DNA of 64,000 bases from CAZNKU01 sp045545235 (GTDB lineage: Bacteria; Bacillota; Clostridia; Monoglobales; Firm-18), in assembly GCA_045545235.1 (NCBI GenBank), contig JAZQAN010000064.1, positions 124,001 through 188,000 on the forward strand, read 5' to 3'. Position 1 is the first letter of the stretch. Every line of letters starts with the position of its first letter. The notes below the pieces were generated by a model. That model made no database searches. It worked only from the letters and a program-made list of their open reading frames with translations, and was not told the origin of the DNA. Shown in pieces: positions 53,404 through 61,891 of the stretch. A program made the position numbers and the translations under genes.

Positions 53404-56139
53404 TTATTTACCGCAACATTTTTTATACTTAAGTCCGCTTCCGCAAGGACACAAGTCATTTCTTCCAACCTTATCATCATTTTTTACAGGTTGTTTTTTC
53501 ACGGAATCATCAGACCCGTGAACTGCATTTACAGGCTGTGCCACCTGTTCACGCTTCATTTCGGCATCGGTTTTCACATGATAAAGCATTTTTACTGTAT
53601 CAGATTTGATATTATAATTCATTTCATCAAACATATCCATACCCTCATTCTGATACTCTATAACAGGGTCATGCTGACCGTATGCACGAAGTCCTATTCC
53701 ATTTTTAAGTTGTTCCATAGCATCAATATGATCCATCCACTTATTGTCAACGTTTCTAAGAAGAATAATACGCTCAATTTCACGCATTCTCTTATCTCCA
53801 TTTTCATCAATACCGAATTCTTCTTCCCTCTGACTATAATATGAAAGTACTGCTTTCTTCAAAGCATCTTCCATATCAATTTTGGCAAAGCTCATTTTTT
53901 CTTCACCAAAAGCAGGAACAAATCCGAACTTTTCCATCATAAGGGCATCGTATAAATCCCATGACCATTCATCCGCAAACTGCATATTGCCTGCCACAGC
54001 ATCAACAATTTCTTTAACTACACTTCCAATCATTGAAACTATATGCTCATGAACATCTTCACCTGCAAGCACCTTTTGACGCTCGGCATAAATAACTTCT
54101 CTTTGTTTGTTCATTACATCGTCATATTTCAATACATGTTCACGAATGCTGAAGTTTCTTCCTTCTATTCTCTTTTGTGCATTTTCGATTGTATTTGAAA
54201 GTATAGTTGCATCTATAGGGTCATCATCTTCAAGACCAAGTCTGTCTACTATAGTATATAATCTTTCAGAACCAAAAAGACGCATCAAATCATCCTGAAG
54301 TGAAATATAAAATCGAGATGCACCAACATCACCCTGACGTCCGCTTCTGCCTCGAAGCTGATTATCAATACGTCTGCTTTCGTGACGCTCTGTGCCTATG
54401 ATGAAAAGACCTCCCGCTTCCACAACTTTTTCACGTTCTGCATCTGTTTGAATTTTAAATTCCTCATATAAGTTCTTATATGTTTTCCTTGCTTCCAAAA
54501 TATTTTCATCAGAAGTTTCTGAAAAACCTGTAGCTTCATTAATAAGTTCTTCAGAATATTCCATTTTTCTCATTTTTTCTTTCGCCATAAATTCAGCATT
54601 ACCACCAAGTACAATATCAGTACCTCGTCCTGCCATATTTGTAGCAATTGTTACTGCACCAAACTTACCTGCCTGTGCAACAATTTCAGCTTCCTTTTCA
54701 TGGAATTTTGCATTCAATACACTATGTTTAATTCCTCTTCTTTTCAAAAGTGCTGAAAGTTGTTCAGATTTTTCAATAGTCACAGTACCCACCAAAACAG
54801 GCTGACCCTTTTTGTTACATTCTATAATCTGATTTACAACAGCATTGAATTTACCCTTTTCATTTTTGTAAACAACATCATTGTAATCAATTCTTTTAAG
54901 TTCCTTGTTTGTTGGAACGACTACTACATCCAACCCATAAATCTTTCTGAATTCCTCTTCTTCCGTTTCAGCTGTACCTGTCATACCTGAAATTTTATTG
55001 TACAGACGAAAATAATTCTGAAAAGTAATTGTAGCCATAGTTTTATTTTCACGTTCAACCTTAACGTGTTCTTTTGCTTCAATTGCCTGATGGAGACCAT
55101 CACTGTAGCGTCTTCCTTCCATCATACGTCCGGTAAACTCATCTACAATAACAACATGACCATCTTTTACAACATAATTCTGATCACGGTGCATAGTGCC
55201 GTGTGCCTTAATCGCCTGATTAATATGATGATGCAAAAGTGTATTATCAGGATCAGTCAGATTTTCAATATTAAATGCTTTTTCTGCCTTTTTAATACCG
55301 GATGCAGTCAAAGTAGCAGTTCTTGCTTTTTCGTCAACTATATAGTCCGCGTCTATATCGTCACTGCTATGAGTTTTATCATCCGACTCCTTTATTTTAA
55401 ACATTTTAAGTGTTCTAGCAAATTTATCAACAATTTCATATAGTTGTGTTGATTTACTACCCATTCCGGAAATAATAAGTGGTGTTCTTGCTTCGTCAAT
55501 AAGAATACTATCCACTTCATCCACAATAGCATAATTATGACCACGCTGAACCATCTGTTCAGTATAAATCGCCATATTATCACGCAAGTAGTCAAAGCCT
55601 AATTCATTATTTGTAATATATGTTATATCAGAATTATAAGCTTCCCTTCTTAAGTCATTATCCATATCATGAAGAACAAGCCCAACTGAAAGTCCAAGAA
55701 ATCTGTGAATTTTACCCATCCACTCACTGTCACGTTTAGCAAGATAATCATTAACCGTAACAATATGAACACCTTTACCGGCAAGGGCATTTAGGTACGA
55801 TGGCAATGTAGCAACAAGTGTCTTACCTTCACCAGTTTTCATTTCAGAAATTCTGCCCTGATGCAAAACGATACCACCTATAACCTGTACCCTGAAATGT
55901 TTCATCCCAAGTACACGCCACGCCGCTTCACGTACAGTCGCAAAAGCTTCAGGTAAAATATCATCAAGTGTTTCGCCGTTGGCAAGTCGCTCTTTAAATA
56001 AAATTGTATTATTTTTCAAATCCTCATCAGATAAATGAGAATATTGTTCTTCGTATGACATAACTTTATCAACTAAAGGTATAATTCTTTTTATTTCTCT
56101 TTCACTATATGTTCCGAAAATTTTTGATATTAAACCCAT
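53404..56139 (-). CDS. secA: Protein translocase ATPase SecA
   Basis: Motor that pushes unfolded proteins through SecYEG. The 911-residue protein has Walker A MKTGEGKTLVA (about residue 100), DEVDSILIDEARTPL, the preprotein cross-linking domain (about 225-370), TNMAGRGTDIVLGG, RGRSGRQGD, and the C-terminal zinc motif CPCGSGLKYKKCC. ATG follows an AGAGG site. A promoter reading into it is at 56195-56223, divergent from rpsU. Confidence 0.98.
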   Translation of the reverse strand: MGLISKIFGTYSEREIKRIIPLVDKVMSYEEQYSHLSDEDLKNNTILFKERLANGETLDDILPEAFATVREAAWRVLGMKHFRVQVIGGIVLHQGRISEMKTGEGKTLVATLPSYLNALAGKGVHIVTVNDYLAKRDSEWMGKIHRFLGLSVGLVLHDMDNDLRREAYNSDITYITNNELGFDYLRDNMAIYTEQMVQRGHNYAIVDEVDSILIDEARTPLIISGMGSKSTQLYEIVDKFARTLKMFKIKESDDKTHSSDDIDADYIVDEKARTATLTASGIKKAEKAFNIENLTDPDNTLLHHHINQAIKAHGTMHRDQNYVVKDGHVVIVDEFTGRMMEGRRYSDGLHQAIEAKEHVKVERENKTMATITFQNYFRLYNKISGMTGTAETEEEEFRKIYGLDVVVVPTNKELKRIDYNDVVYKNEKGKFNAVVNQIIECNKKGQPVLVGTVTIEKSEQLSALLKRRGIKHSVLNAKFHEKEAEIVAQAGKFGAVTIATNMAGRGTDIVLGGNAEFMAKEKMRKMEYSEELINEATGFSETSDENILEARKTYKNLYEEFKIQTDAEREKVVEAGGLFIIGTERHESRRIDNQLRGRSGRQGDVGASRFYISLQDDLMRLFGSERLYTIVDRLGLEDDDPIDATILSNTIENAQKRIEGRNFSIREHVLKYDDVMNKQREVIYAERQKVLAGEDVHEHIVSMIGSVVKEIVDAVAGNMQFADEWSWDLYDALMMEKFGFVPAFGEEKMSFAKIDMEDALKKAVLSYYSQREEEFGIDENGDKRMREIERIILLRNVDNKWMDHIDAMEQLKNGIGLRAYGQHDPVIEYQNEGMDMFDEMNYNIKSDTVKMLYHVKTDAEMKREQVAQPVNAVHGSDDSVKKQPVKNDDKVGRNDLCPCGSGLKYKKCCGK

Positions 56140-56194
56140 TATTATATTACCTCTTTTCAGTAAAATACAAACAAAAACTCATTATAACATAGAT

Positions 56195-56223
56195 ATTTTA
56201 ACACAAATGCAAAAAAAATACAA
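56195..56223 (-). promoter_or_regulatory. Promoter of secA
   Basis: Minus-strand TTGTAT (56223-56218) and TAAAAT (56200-56195) with 17-bp spacing. A TATAAT lies a little further downstream as an alternative. Confidence 0.55.
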
Positions 56224-56276
56224 TATCATTTATTAATTAAGGTACAAAATTTTCAAAAAATTAACAAAATTAGGTA

Positions 56277-56305
56277 TTGACATTGCAAAACAGTTCAAGT
56301 ATAAT
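56277..56305 (+). promoter_or_regulatory. Promoter of rpsU-yqeY
   Basis: Consensus TTGACA (56277-56282), 17-bp spacer and consensus TATAAT (56300-56305). Confidence 0.85.
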
Positions 56306-56370
56306 ATAATGAGTGTTGTAGAATTACAGCACACCGCCTACTATATCGGTAGCCGGAGGGAGGGAAATTT

Positions 56371-56544
56371 GTGTCAGAAATCAGAGTTAAAGAAAATGAA
56401 TCTCTTGACAGTGCGCTTCGCAGATTTAAAAGACAGTGCTCAAAAGCAGGTGTTTTGTCTGAAATCCGTAAGAGAGAACATTACGAAAAGCCAAGCGTAA
56501 AGCGTAAGAAAAAGTCAGAGGCTGCTAGAAAGCGTAAATTCTAA
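56371..56544 (+). CDS. rpsU: 30S ribosomal protein S21
   Basis: Small-subunit protein near the 3' end of 16S rRNA. The 57-residue product starts MSEIRVKENESLDSALRRFK and ends in a very basic stretch containing KPSVKRKKKSEAARKRKF. The start is GTG at 56371 with a GGAGGGAGG site 6-7 nt upstream. yqeY follows after 19 bp, the classic Firmicute pairing. Confidence 0.96.
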   Translation: MSEIRVKENESLDSALRRFKRQCSKAGVLSEIRKREHYEKPSVKRKKKSEAARKRKF

Positions 56545-56563
56545 TTTTAGAGGTAAATGTGTT

Positions 56564-57007
56564 ATGTCTCTTAAAGATAAATTGATGGATGACCTTAAAT
56601 CTGCTATGAAGGACAAAGATACTGTCCGTAAAAATGCAGTTCAAATGGTCAGGGCATCAGTATTACAAGTTGAAAAAGATAATAAAATAACATTGGATGA
56701 TGAAGGTGTTATTGAGGTTATCGCAAAGGAAGTAAAAAAACGCAAAGATGTTCTTCCTGAATACGAAAAAAGCGGTCGTCAAGAACTTATAGATGATCTT
56801 AACAGAGAAATTGAAGTTTTGATGACTTATCTTCCACAGCAAATGTCTGAGGAGGAAATTGAAGCTTTAGTTATTGATGCAATTGCACAAGCTGAAGCAA
56901 AATCAATGAAAGATATCGGTAAGGTTATGGCGGTTATAATGCCAAAAACAAAGGGTAAAGCTGACGGTAAAGTCATCAACCAGTTTGTTAAAAAGCATTT
57001 ATCATAA
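56564..57007 (+). CDS. yqeY: GatB/YqeY domain-containing protein
   Basis: 147-residue helical protein of the YqeY family, related to the tail domain of the GatB amidotransferase subunit. Typical sequence includes LKDKLMDDLKSAMKDKDTVRKNAVQMVRA and MPKTKGKADGKVINQFVKK. It may have a tRNA-linked role, but its activity is not established. It shares the rpsU transcript, which ends at the terminator at 57014. Confidence 0.92.
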   Translation: MSLKDKLMDDLKSAMKDKDTVRKNAVQMVRASVLQVEKDNKITLDDEGVIEVIAKEVKKRKDVLPEYEKSGRQELIDDLNREIEVLMTYLPQQMSEEEIEALVIDAIAQAEAKSMKDIGKVMAVIMPKTKGKADGKVINQFVKKHLS

Positions 57008-57013
57008 AAATAC

Positions 57014-57043
57014 GGAAGATGTTTTAAGCATCTTCCTTTTTTT
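57014..57043 (+). terminator. Terminator of rpsU-yqeY
   Basis: GGAAGATG and CATCTTCC form an 8-bp stem with a 7-nt loop and seven T bases. It overlaps the 3' end of the convergent deoR-type gene. Confidence 0.9.
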
Positions 57044-57779
57044 GTTTATTTTTTAAATATAAAATATTTTCAGAAATTATTCCATCACTTATTATTTCAT
57101 CAATTTCAGATATATGACACAAATTATTAAGACATGTTTTTTCATACTTACTTTTATCACACAGAAAAACTGATTTATATGATTTTTTTATCATAGCCCG
57201 TCTTAATTGATTTTCTTCTATTGAATTATCTGTAAGATAACCATCTCCGGACAGCCCCCTGCAAGAAAAAAACACTATATCCGCATTATAATTTTTTACT
57301 GTTCTTATTGCATCTTCACCCGTATATGAATATGACTTATTAATCATATGTCCTCCGGTACATATATTTTTTATGCCCATCTGTCCTAAAACCAATGATG
57401 CTTTTGCACTGTTGGTAATTACAATAAGGTTATTAAATTCTGAAAGTAAAGGCACAATTGCCAATGCACTTGTAGAGCCGTCAATCATTATTGTATAACC
57501 ATCTTTTACAAAATCCACTGCCTTTTTTGCCATAATAAACTTTGCATTGTTTTGTTCATGCTCGCGAAGTGAATAAGGTATTTTTTCATCTGCAGATTTT
57601 TTTATTAAGGTAGCTCCTCCATGTGTTCGGGACACAAGTCCTTTTTTTGCAAGCTTATTCAGATCCCTTCGCACTGTAGGTTTACTCACAAATAATTTTT
57701 CTGCAATTTCGTCAACTGATGTTATATCGTTTATACTTAAAATACCAAGTATTTTTTCTTCTCTTTCATAAAATGGCAT
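57024..57779 (-). CDS. DeoR-family transcriptional repressor
   Basis: About 251 residues. The N-terminal winged helix is EEKILGILSINDITSVDEIAEKLFVSKPTVRRDLNKLAKKGLVSRTHGGA, spread over residues 5-55, and the C-terminal DeoRC effector domain has MIDGSTSALAIVPLL, VITNSAKASLVL and CTGGHMINKS, similar to regulators that bind phosphorylated sugars or polyols. The ATG at 57779 lies 6 nt after an AGGTG site; an earlier TTG overlaps that site. Its gene is divergent from the glycerol-1-phosphate dehydrogenase operon, and it probably represses that operon. Confidence 0.92.
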   Translation of the reverse strand: MPFYEREEKILGILSINDITSVDEIAEKLFVSKPTVRRDLNKLAKKGLVSRTHGGATLIKKSADEKIPYSLREHEQNNAKFIMAKKAVDFVKDGYTIMIDGSTSALAIVPLLSEFNNLIVITNSAKASLVLGQMGIKNICTGGHMINKSYSYTGEDAIRTVKNYNADIVFFSCRGLSGDGYLTDNSIEENQLRRAMIKKSYKSVFLCDKSKYEKTCLNNLCHISEIDEIISDGIISENILYLKNKQKKEDA

Positions 57780-57823
57780 TACTATCACCTCAATCAAAAA
57801 ACAAGCATAACAATCAATAAATT

Positions 57824-57838
57824 AATCAATATTTGATT
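57824..57838. promoter_or_regulatory. Dyad, candidate DeoR operator
   Basis: AATCAA-TAT-TTGATT is a perfect 15-bp dyad. Further AATCAA or TTGATT half-sites occur at about 57791, 57812 and inside the downstream promoter spacer at about 57874. Repeated copies in the divergent gap fit repressor binding. Confidence 0.5.
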
Positions 57839-57863
57839 TTATTTTCAATAAACGTATAAAAAA

Positions 57864-57892
57864 TTGACAATTTTTGATTGAATTTATATAAT
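57864..57892 (+). promoter_or_regulatory. Promoter of the glycerol-1-phosphate dehydrogenase operon
   Basis: Consensus TTGACA (57864-57869), 17-bp spacer with a TTGATT half-site, and consensus TATAAT (57887-57892). Just after the predicted start is the palindrome AAACGTTT (57908-57915). A consensus promoter would need repression, matching the DeoR gene. Confidence 0.85.
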
Positions 57893-57942
57893 TATATCAT
57901 GAGTACCAAACGTTTTCAAGTATAATTTAAGGAGATGTCATT

Positions 57943-59250
57943 ATGAATTACATGAACATTACAAATAATGAAAAATGCGAATGCGGAAAAATACATTCAG
58001 CACTTATTGATGAATGCATTGTCGAAAAAGGTGCCATAAACAAAATAACTGAAATTTTAAAGAAATACAATTGCAAAAAGCCATTTATAGTAACAGACAG
58101 TAATACATATAAAGCCGCAGGCGAAAAAGTTTGCTATACACTCAACCAGAATGGAATTGAATATTCAAAACATATTTTAAACAGCACCGGACTTGAGCCA
58201 AACGAAACTGCAGTTGGTTCAGTTATAATGCACTTTGACAAAAAATGCGATATAATAATTGGCGTTGGTTCGGGTGTTGTAAATGACATAAGCAAAATTC
58301 TAGCAAATGTGACTGATCGCAAATATATCATTGTTGCAACAGCCCCATCTATGGATGGTTACGCTTCAGCTACCTCCTCCGTTACACGTGATGGACTAAA
58401 AATTTCACTTAACAGCAAATGTGCAAATGTTGTAATAGGAGATATTGATGTACTTAAAAATGCTCCGTTACATATGTTAAAATCAGGACTTGGCGATATG
58501 CTTGCAAAATACGTAAGCATATGCGAATGGCGTATTTCAAACATAATTACAGGTGAATATTATTGTGAAAAGGTTGCCGAACTTATAAGAAACGCATTAA
58601 AAAAATGTGTAGATAACGCAGATAAGCTTCTTGAAAGAGATGAAATTGCTGTACAAGCAGTATTTGAAGGTCTTGTACTTGGTGGTGTAGCAATGAATTT
58701 TGCCGGTCTGTCAAGACCTGCCTCAGGAGTAGAACATTATTTTTCACACGTATGGGATATGCGTGGCGAAGAATTTAAAACTCCTGTTGACCTACACGGT
58801 ATACAATGTGCGATAGGAACACTGATGTCACTTAAGATTTATGAAAAAATCAAAAAAGTTACACCAGATAAAGAAAAAGCATTCAAGTATGTTGAAAACT
58901 TCGACTACGAAAAATGGAAAACAACACTATCATCCTTTTTAGGAAAAGCTTCCGAAACAATGATAGCAATTGAAGAAAAAGAACAAAAATACAATGTAAA
59001 AAAGCACAAAGACAGATTTGAAATAATATGTAACAATTGGAATAAAATATTAAAAATAATTGACGAAGAATTACCATTAAGCAAAGACATAGAAAATCTT
59101 CTTGACAAAATAGAAGCACCAAAAACACCGTCACAAATTGGAATTGATGAAAAAGATAACCTTACAACATTTATGTCAACAAAAGATATTCGCGACAAAT
59201 ATGTTCTATCACGACTTGCGTGGGATTTGGGGATAATTGAAAAATTATAA
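57943..59250 (+). CDS. sn-Glycerol-1-phosphate dehydrogenase-like protein (AraM/EgsA family)
   Basis: Member of the iron/zinc-type dehydrogenase superfamily, closest to G1P dehydrogenases, which interconvert sn-glycerol-1-phosphate and dihydroxyacetone phosphate with NAD(P). The nucleotide-binding part has IIGVGSGVVNDISKI (about residues 105-120), then TAPSMDGYASATSS, the metal ligands in SGLGDMLAKY, SGVEHYFSHVWDM and VDLHGIQCAIG. It is 435 residues, about 40 longer than Bacillus AraM, with a longer C-terminal helical section. It leads a three-gene operon. The real substrate might be another polyol phosphate; the family assignment is firm, the substrate is inferred. Confidence 0.85.
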   Translation: MNYMNITNNEKCECGKIHSALIDECIVEKGAINKITEILKKYNCKKPFIVTDSNTYKAAGEKVCYTLNQNGIEYSKHILNSTGLEPNETAVGSVIMHFDKKCDIIIGVGSGVVNDISKILANVTDRKYIIVATAPSMDGYASATSSVTRDGLKISLNSKCANVVIGDIDVLKNAPLHMLKSGLGDMLAKYVSICEWRISNIITGEYYCEKVAELIRNALKKCVDNADKLLERDEIAVQAVFEGLVLGGVAMNFAGLSRPASGVEHYFSHVWDMRGEEFKTPVDLHGIQCAIGTLMSLKIYEKIKKVTPDKEKAFKYVENFDYEKWKTTLSSFLGKASETMIAIEEKEQKYNVKKHKDRFEIICNNWNKILKIIDEELPLSKDIENLLDKIEAPKTPSQIGIDEKDNLTTFMSTKDIRDKYVLSRLAWDLGIIEKL

Positions 59251-59266
59251 TTGGAGGATATAAACA

Positions 59267-61066
59267 ATGAAATCAACTTTCAAAACAATTGAACACAAGT
59301 GTGATTTATGTATAATCGGAGGCGGTCTTTCAGGTACAATTGCCGCACTTTCCGCTGCTCGTCATGATTTAAAAGTTGTTCTTATTCAGGACCGACCTGT
59401 ACTTGGAGGAAACTGTTCATCTGAAGTGCGTATGTGGGTACGAGGTGCTTCGGGATATTGGAACAGAGAAACCGGTATTTTAGCTGAATTTGAAGAAGAA
59501 AATATATACCGTAATCCGACACTTGCTCCCACATTATGGGATAGCGTATTATTCGGAAAAATCAAAGAAAACAAAAACATAACACTATTACTTAACACAT
59601 CTTGCTTAGATGCTGAATGTTCCGATAATAAAATAACAAGTGTAACCGGTTGGCAGTTGACAACCTATTCATGGCATAAAGTAACGTCAAAATATTTTGC
59701 TGACTGTTCAGGTGACAGTGTTTTAGCCCCACTATCAGGTGCTAAATACCGTATCGGAAGAGAAGCAAATGAAGAGTTCAACGAGACAATCGGTCCAAAA
59801 AAAGCCGATACCAAAACTATGGGTATGAGCATTTTACTTCAGGCACGCGAAACTGATCATCCGGTAAAATTCATTCCTCCTGAATGGGCAAATGTATATG
59901 AAACAGACGACGATATAGATATTAAAGCAAATAATGTAAAATACAGTGAAACCCGTGATCATAAAATTGGAACAAGTGGTGGTAATTTATGGTGGATAGA
60001 ACTCGGTGGCGATACCGAAGCCATAGCAAATACAGAGGAAACAAGGGACGAACTTCTAAAATTAGCTCTTGGAATATGGGATCACATGAAAAACAGAGAA
60101 GATCATGGATATGACAACTGGGAACTTGAATGGGTAGGATTCCTACCCGGAAAAAGAGAAACAGTACGTTACATTGGTGAATATATCTTAACGCAAAATG
60201 ACATTGATAGCGAAGGTAGATTTGACGATATAATAGCATACGGTGGATGGCCTATGGACGACCATAATCCAAAGGGCTTTAAGGCAAATGCAATTGATGA
60301 CAAGGCTTCTGTTTGTTATCCTGCTCCTTCTCCATACGGAATACCATACAGATGTCTGTATTCAAAAAACATAAAAAATCTTTTCTTTGCAGGCAGAAAC
60401 ATTAGTGCAACGCACGCCGCAATGAGTTCTACACGCGTCATGGCTACATGCTCATTGTTAGGTCAGGCTATGGGTACAGCAGCATCAATATGCTCTAAAA
60501 ACAATCTGAATCCGGAAGATTTAAAAGGTGAATATATAACTTTACTTCAAAACACTCTTATGGATGATGGTATTTTTATACCATTTACTACACGAAAAAT
60601 CAGTACTATTACAAAAAAAGCAAAAATCAATCTAACAGATAACGAAAAAGACATTTTATTTAATGGTATTGAAAGACCTAGATTTGAAGACGATGAAAGT
60701 AATAAAATCATTTTAAACAAAGGTGACAGTATTGAATTTTCATATGATACAAAAACACATATTGATACTTTAAGAATTCAATTTGACCTCGATTACAAAA
60801 GATTATCTGTCTCTCCAAACAAAAAAATGCGTGTATTTGCACAAAAACTACATGAGGGACTTGATTTTGTACCCGTAAAAGTTGCAAACACTATCGTTAA
60901 AGATTTCGAAGTATATGCAGACGGAGAATTAATTTACAAAAACGACAATAACTATTATTCACTTGTAAAAATTAATATCAAAAAAGATATTAAAAATATA
61001 AAAGTAAAATTCAATAACACATGGGGAGCAGAAAAAATTAATATTTTTGCATGTGATTTTATTTAA
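59267..61066 (+). CDS. FAD-dependent oxidoreductase of the PF12831 type
   Basis: A 599-residue flavoprotein. The N-terminal Rossmann segment is CIIGGGLSGTIAALSAARHD (GGG at residues 18-20), followed by the family signature RPVLGGNCSSEVRMWVRGA. The second FAD-contact segment FFAGRNISATHAAMSSTRVM and GQAMGTAAS lie near residues 385-420. Residues from about 460 to 599 look like a beta-sandwich attachment. No signal peptide is present. Proteins of this type occur in glycan or polyol operons, but their reactions are largely unknown. It is 16 bp after the dehydrogenase and 12 bp before the phosphodiesterase gene. Confidence 0.85.
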   Translation: MKSTFKTIEHKCDLCIIGGGLSGTIAALSAARHDLKVVLIQDRPVLGGNCSSEVRMWVRGASGYWNRETGILAEFEEENIYRNPTLAPTLWDSVLFGKIKENKNITLLLNTSCLDAECSDNKITSVTGWQLTTYSWHKVTSKYFADCSGDSVLAPLSGAKYRIGREANEEFNETIGPKKADTKTMGMSILLQARETDHPVKFIPPEWANVYETDDDIDIKANNVKYSETRDHKIGTSGGNLWWIELGGDTEAIANTEETRDELLKLALGIWDHMKNREDHGYDNWELEWVGFLPGKRETVRYIGEYILTQNDIDSEGRFDDIIAYGGWPMDDHNPKGFKANAIDDKASVCYPAPSPYGIPYRCLYSKNIKNLFFAGRNISATHAAMSSTRVMATCSLLGQAMGTAASICSKNNLNPEDLKGEYITLLQNTLMDDGIFIPFTTRKISTITKKAKINLTDNEKDILFNGIERPRFEDDESNKIILNKGDSIEFSYDTKTHIDTLRIQFDLDYKRLSVSPNKKMRVFAQKLHEGLDFVPVKVANTIVKDFEVYADGELIYKNDNNYYSLVKINIKKDIKNIKVKFNNTWGAEKINIFACDFI

Positions 61067-61078
61067 GGAGGTTTTTTT

Positions 61079-61798
61079 ATGAAAAAAATATATGTAGAAG
61101 GTCACAGAGGTGCTTGTGAATTATATCCTGAAAACACTTTGCTTTCCTACGAAAAGGCTATTGATATGGGTGTAGATGCTTTTGAATTTGACATATGGCT
61201 TTCAAAAGACAAAGTACCGGTACTTATGCACGATGACAACCCTTACAGAACTTGCGGTGTAGCCGGACATCTGCGAGATATGACACTTGATGAAATAAAA
61301 AAATTAGATCCATGTTTCGAAGAAAAGTTTGGTAATAAATTCAAAGGTCATGTTGAAGTTCCTACATTGGAAGAAATGCTTATAATGGTTAAAGCTAAAA
61401 ATCCAAACTTTAAACTTGGTGTAGAAATCAAAGAATATACAGAAGAAACAGTTGATATTGCTGTTGCATTACTTAAAGAATATGGCTTTTTTGAAAACTG
61501 TTGGTTCTATGCTTTTAACGGAAGAATAATAAAGTATTTAAAAGAAAAATACAATGCCAGAACAATGGGCTATCCGGATTTCCAGATGAAAGAATTTATA
61601 TCATATGAACACTATGATGAAATAGGAATTTCTATGGCAATAGCAAAATCAGAAGTGTTTGACATTTATGCAAAAAAAGGTATGCCAATGCATCTATATT
61701 GTGCCGACACAAAAGAAGACGTTGAATTTTGTATAGAAAAAGGTGCATCACTTATTACAGCAAATGACCCGACCGCACTATTAGAAGCAGTTAAATAA
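61079..61798 (+). CDS. Cytoplasmic glycerophosphodiester phosphodiesterase
   Basis: TIM-barrel GDPD that splits glycerophosphodiesters into glycerol phosphate and an alcohol. The 239-residue protein has the catalytic HRGACELYPENT (residues 9-20), the metal ligands in FEFDIWLSKD, and HDDNPYRTCG. There is no signal peptide, so it acts on imported or internal diesters. A strong AAGGAGG site precedes it. As the third gene of the operon, it could feed glycerol phosphate to the first gene's product. It is followed by an intrinsic terminator. Confidence 0.9.
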   Translation: MKKIYVEGHRGACELYPENTLLSYEKAIDMGVDAFEFDIWLSKDKVPVLMHDDNPYRTCGVAGHLRDMTLDEIKKLDPCFEEKFGNKFKGHVEVPTLEEMLIMVKAKNPNFKLGVEIKEYTEETVDIAVALLKEYGFFENCWFYAFNGRIIKYLKEKYNARTMGYPDFQMKEFISYEHYDEIGISMAIAKSEVFDIYAKKGMPMHLYCADTKEDVEFCIEKGASLITANDPTALLEAVK

Positions 61799-61801
61799 AT
61801 A

Positions 61802-61839
61802 AAAAAGACAATAAGGCTACTATCCCTTATTGTCTTTTT
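61802..61839 (+). terminator. Terminator of the dehydrogenase operon
   Basis: AAAAAGACAATAAGG and CCTTATTGTCTTTTT form a 15-bp perfect stem with an 8-nt loop, ending in a T run. Confidence 0.9.
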
Positions 61840-61858
61840 CATTTTGTTTTAGTATAAT
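61830..61858 (+). promoter_or_regulatory. Promoter of the GH115-like gene
   Basis: TTGTCT (61830-61835), 17-bp spacer and TATAAT (61853-61858). The -35 box lies inside the right arm of the upstream terminator. Confidence 0.65.
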
Positions 61859-61891
61859 ATAATCATGAAACAAAATTAAAGGAGCGTTTTT

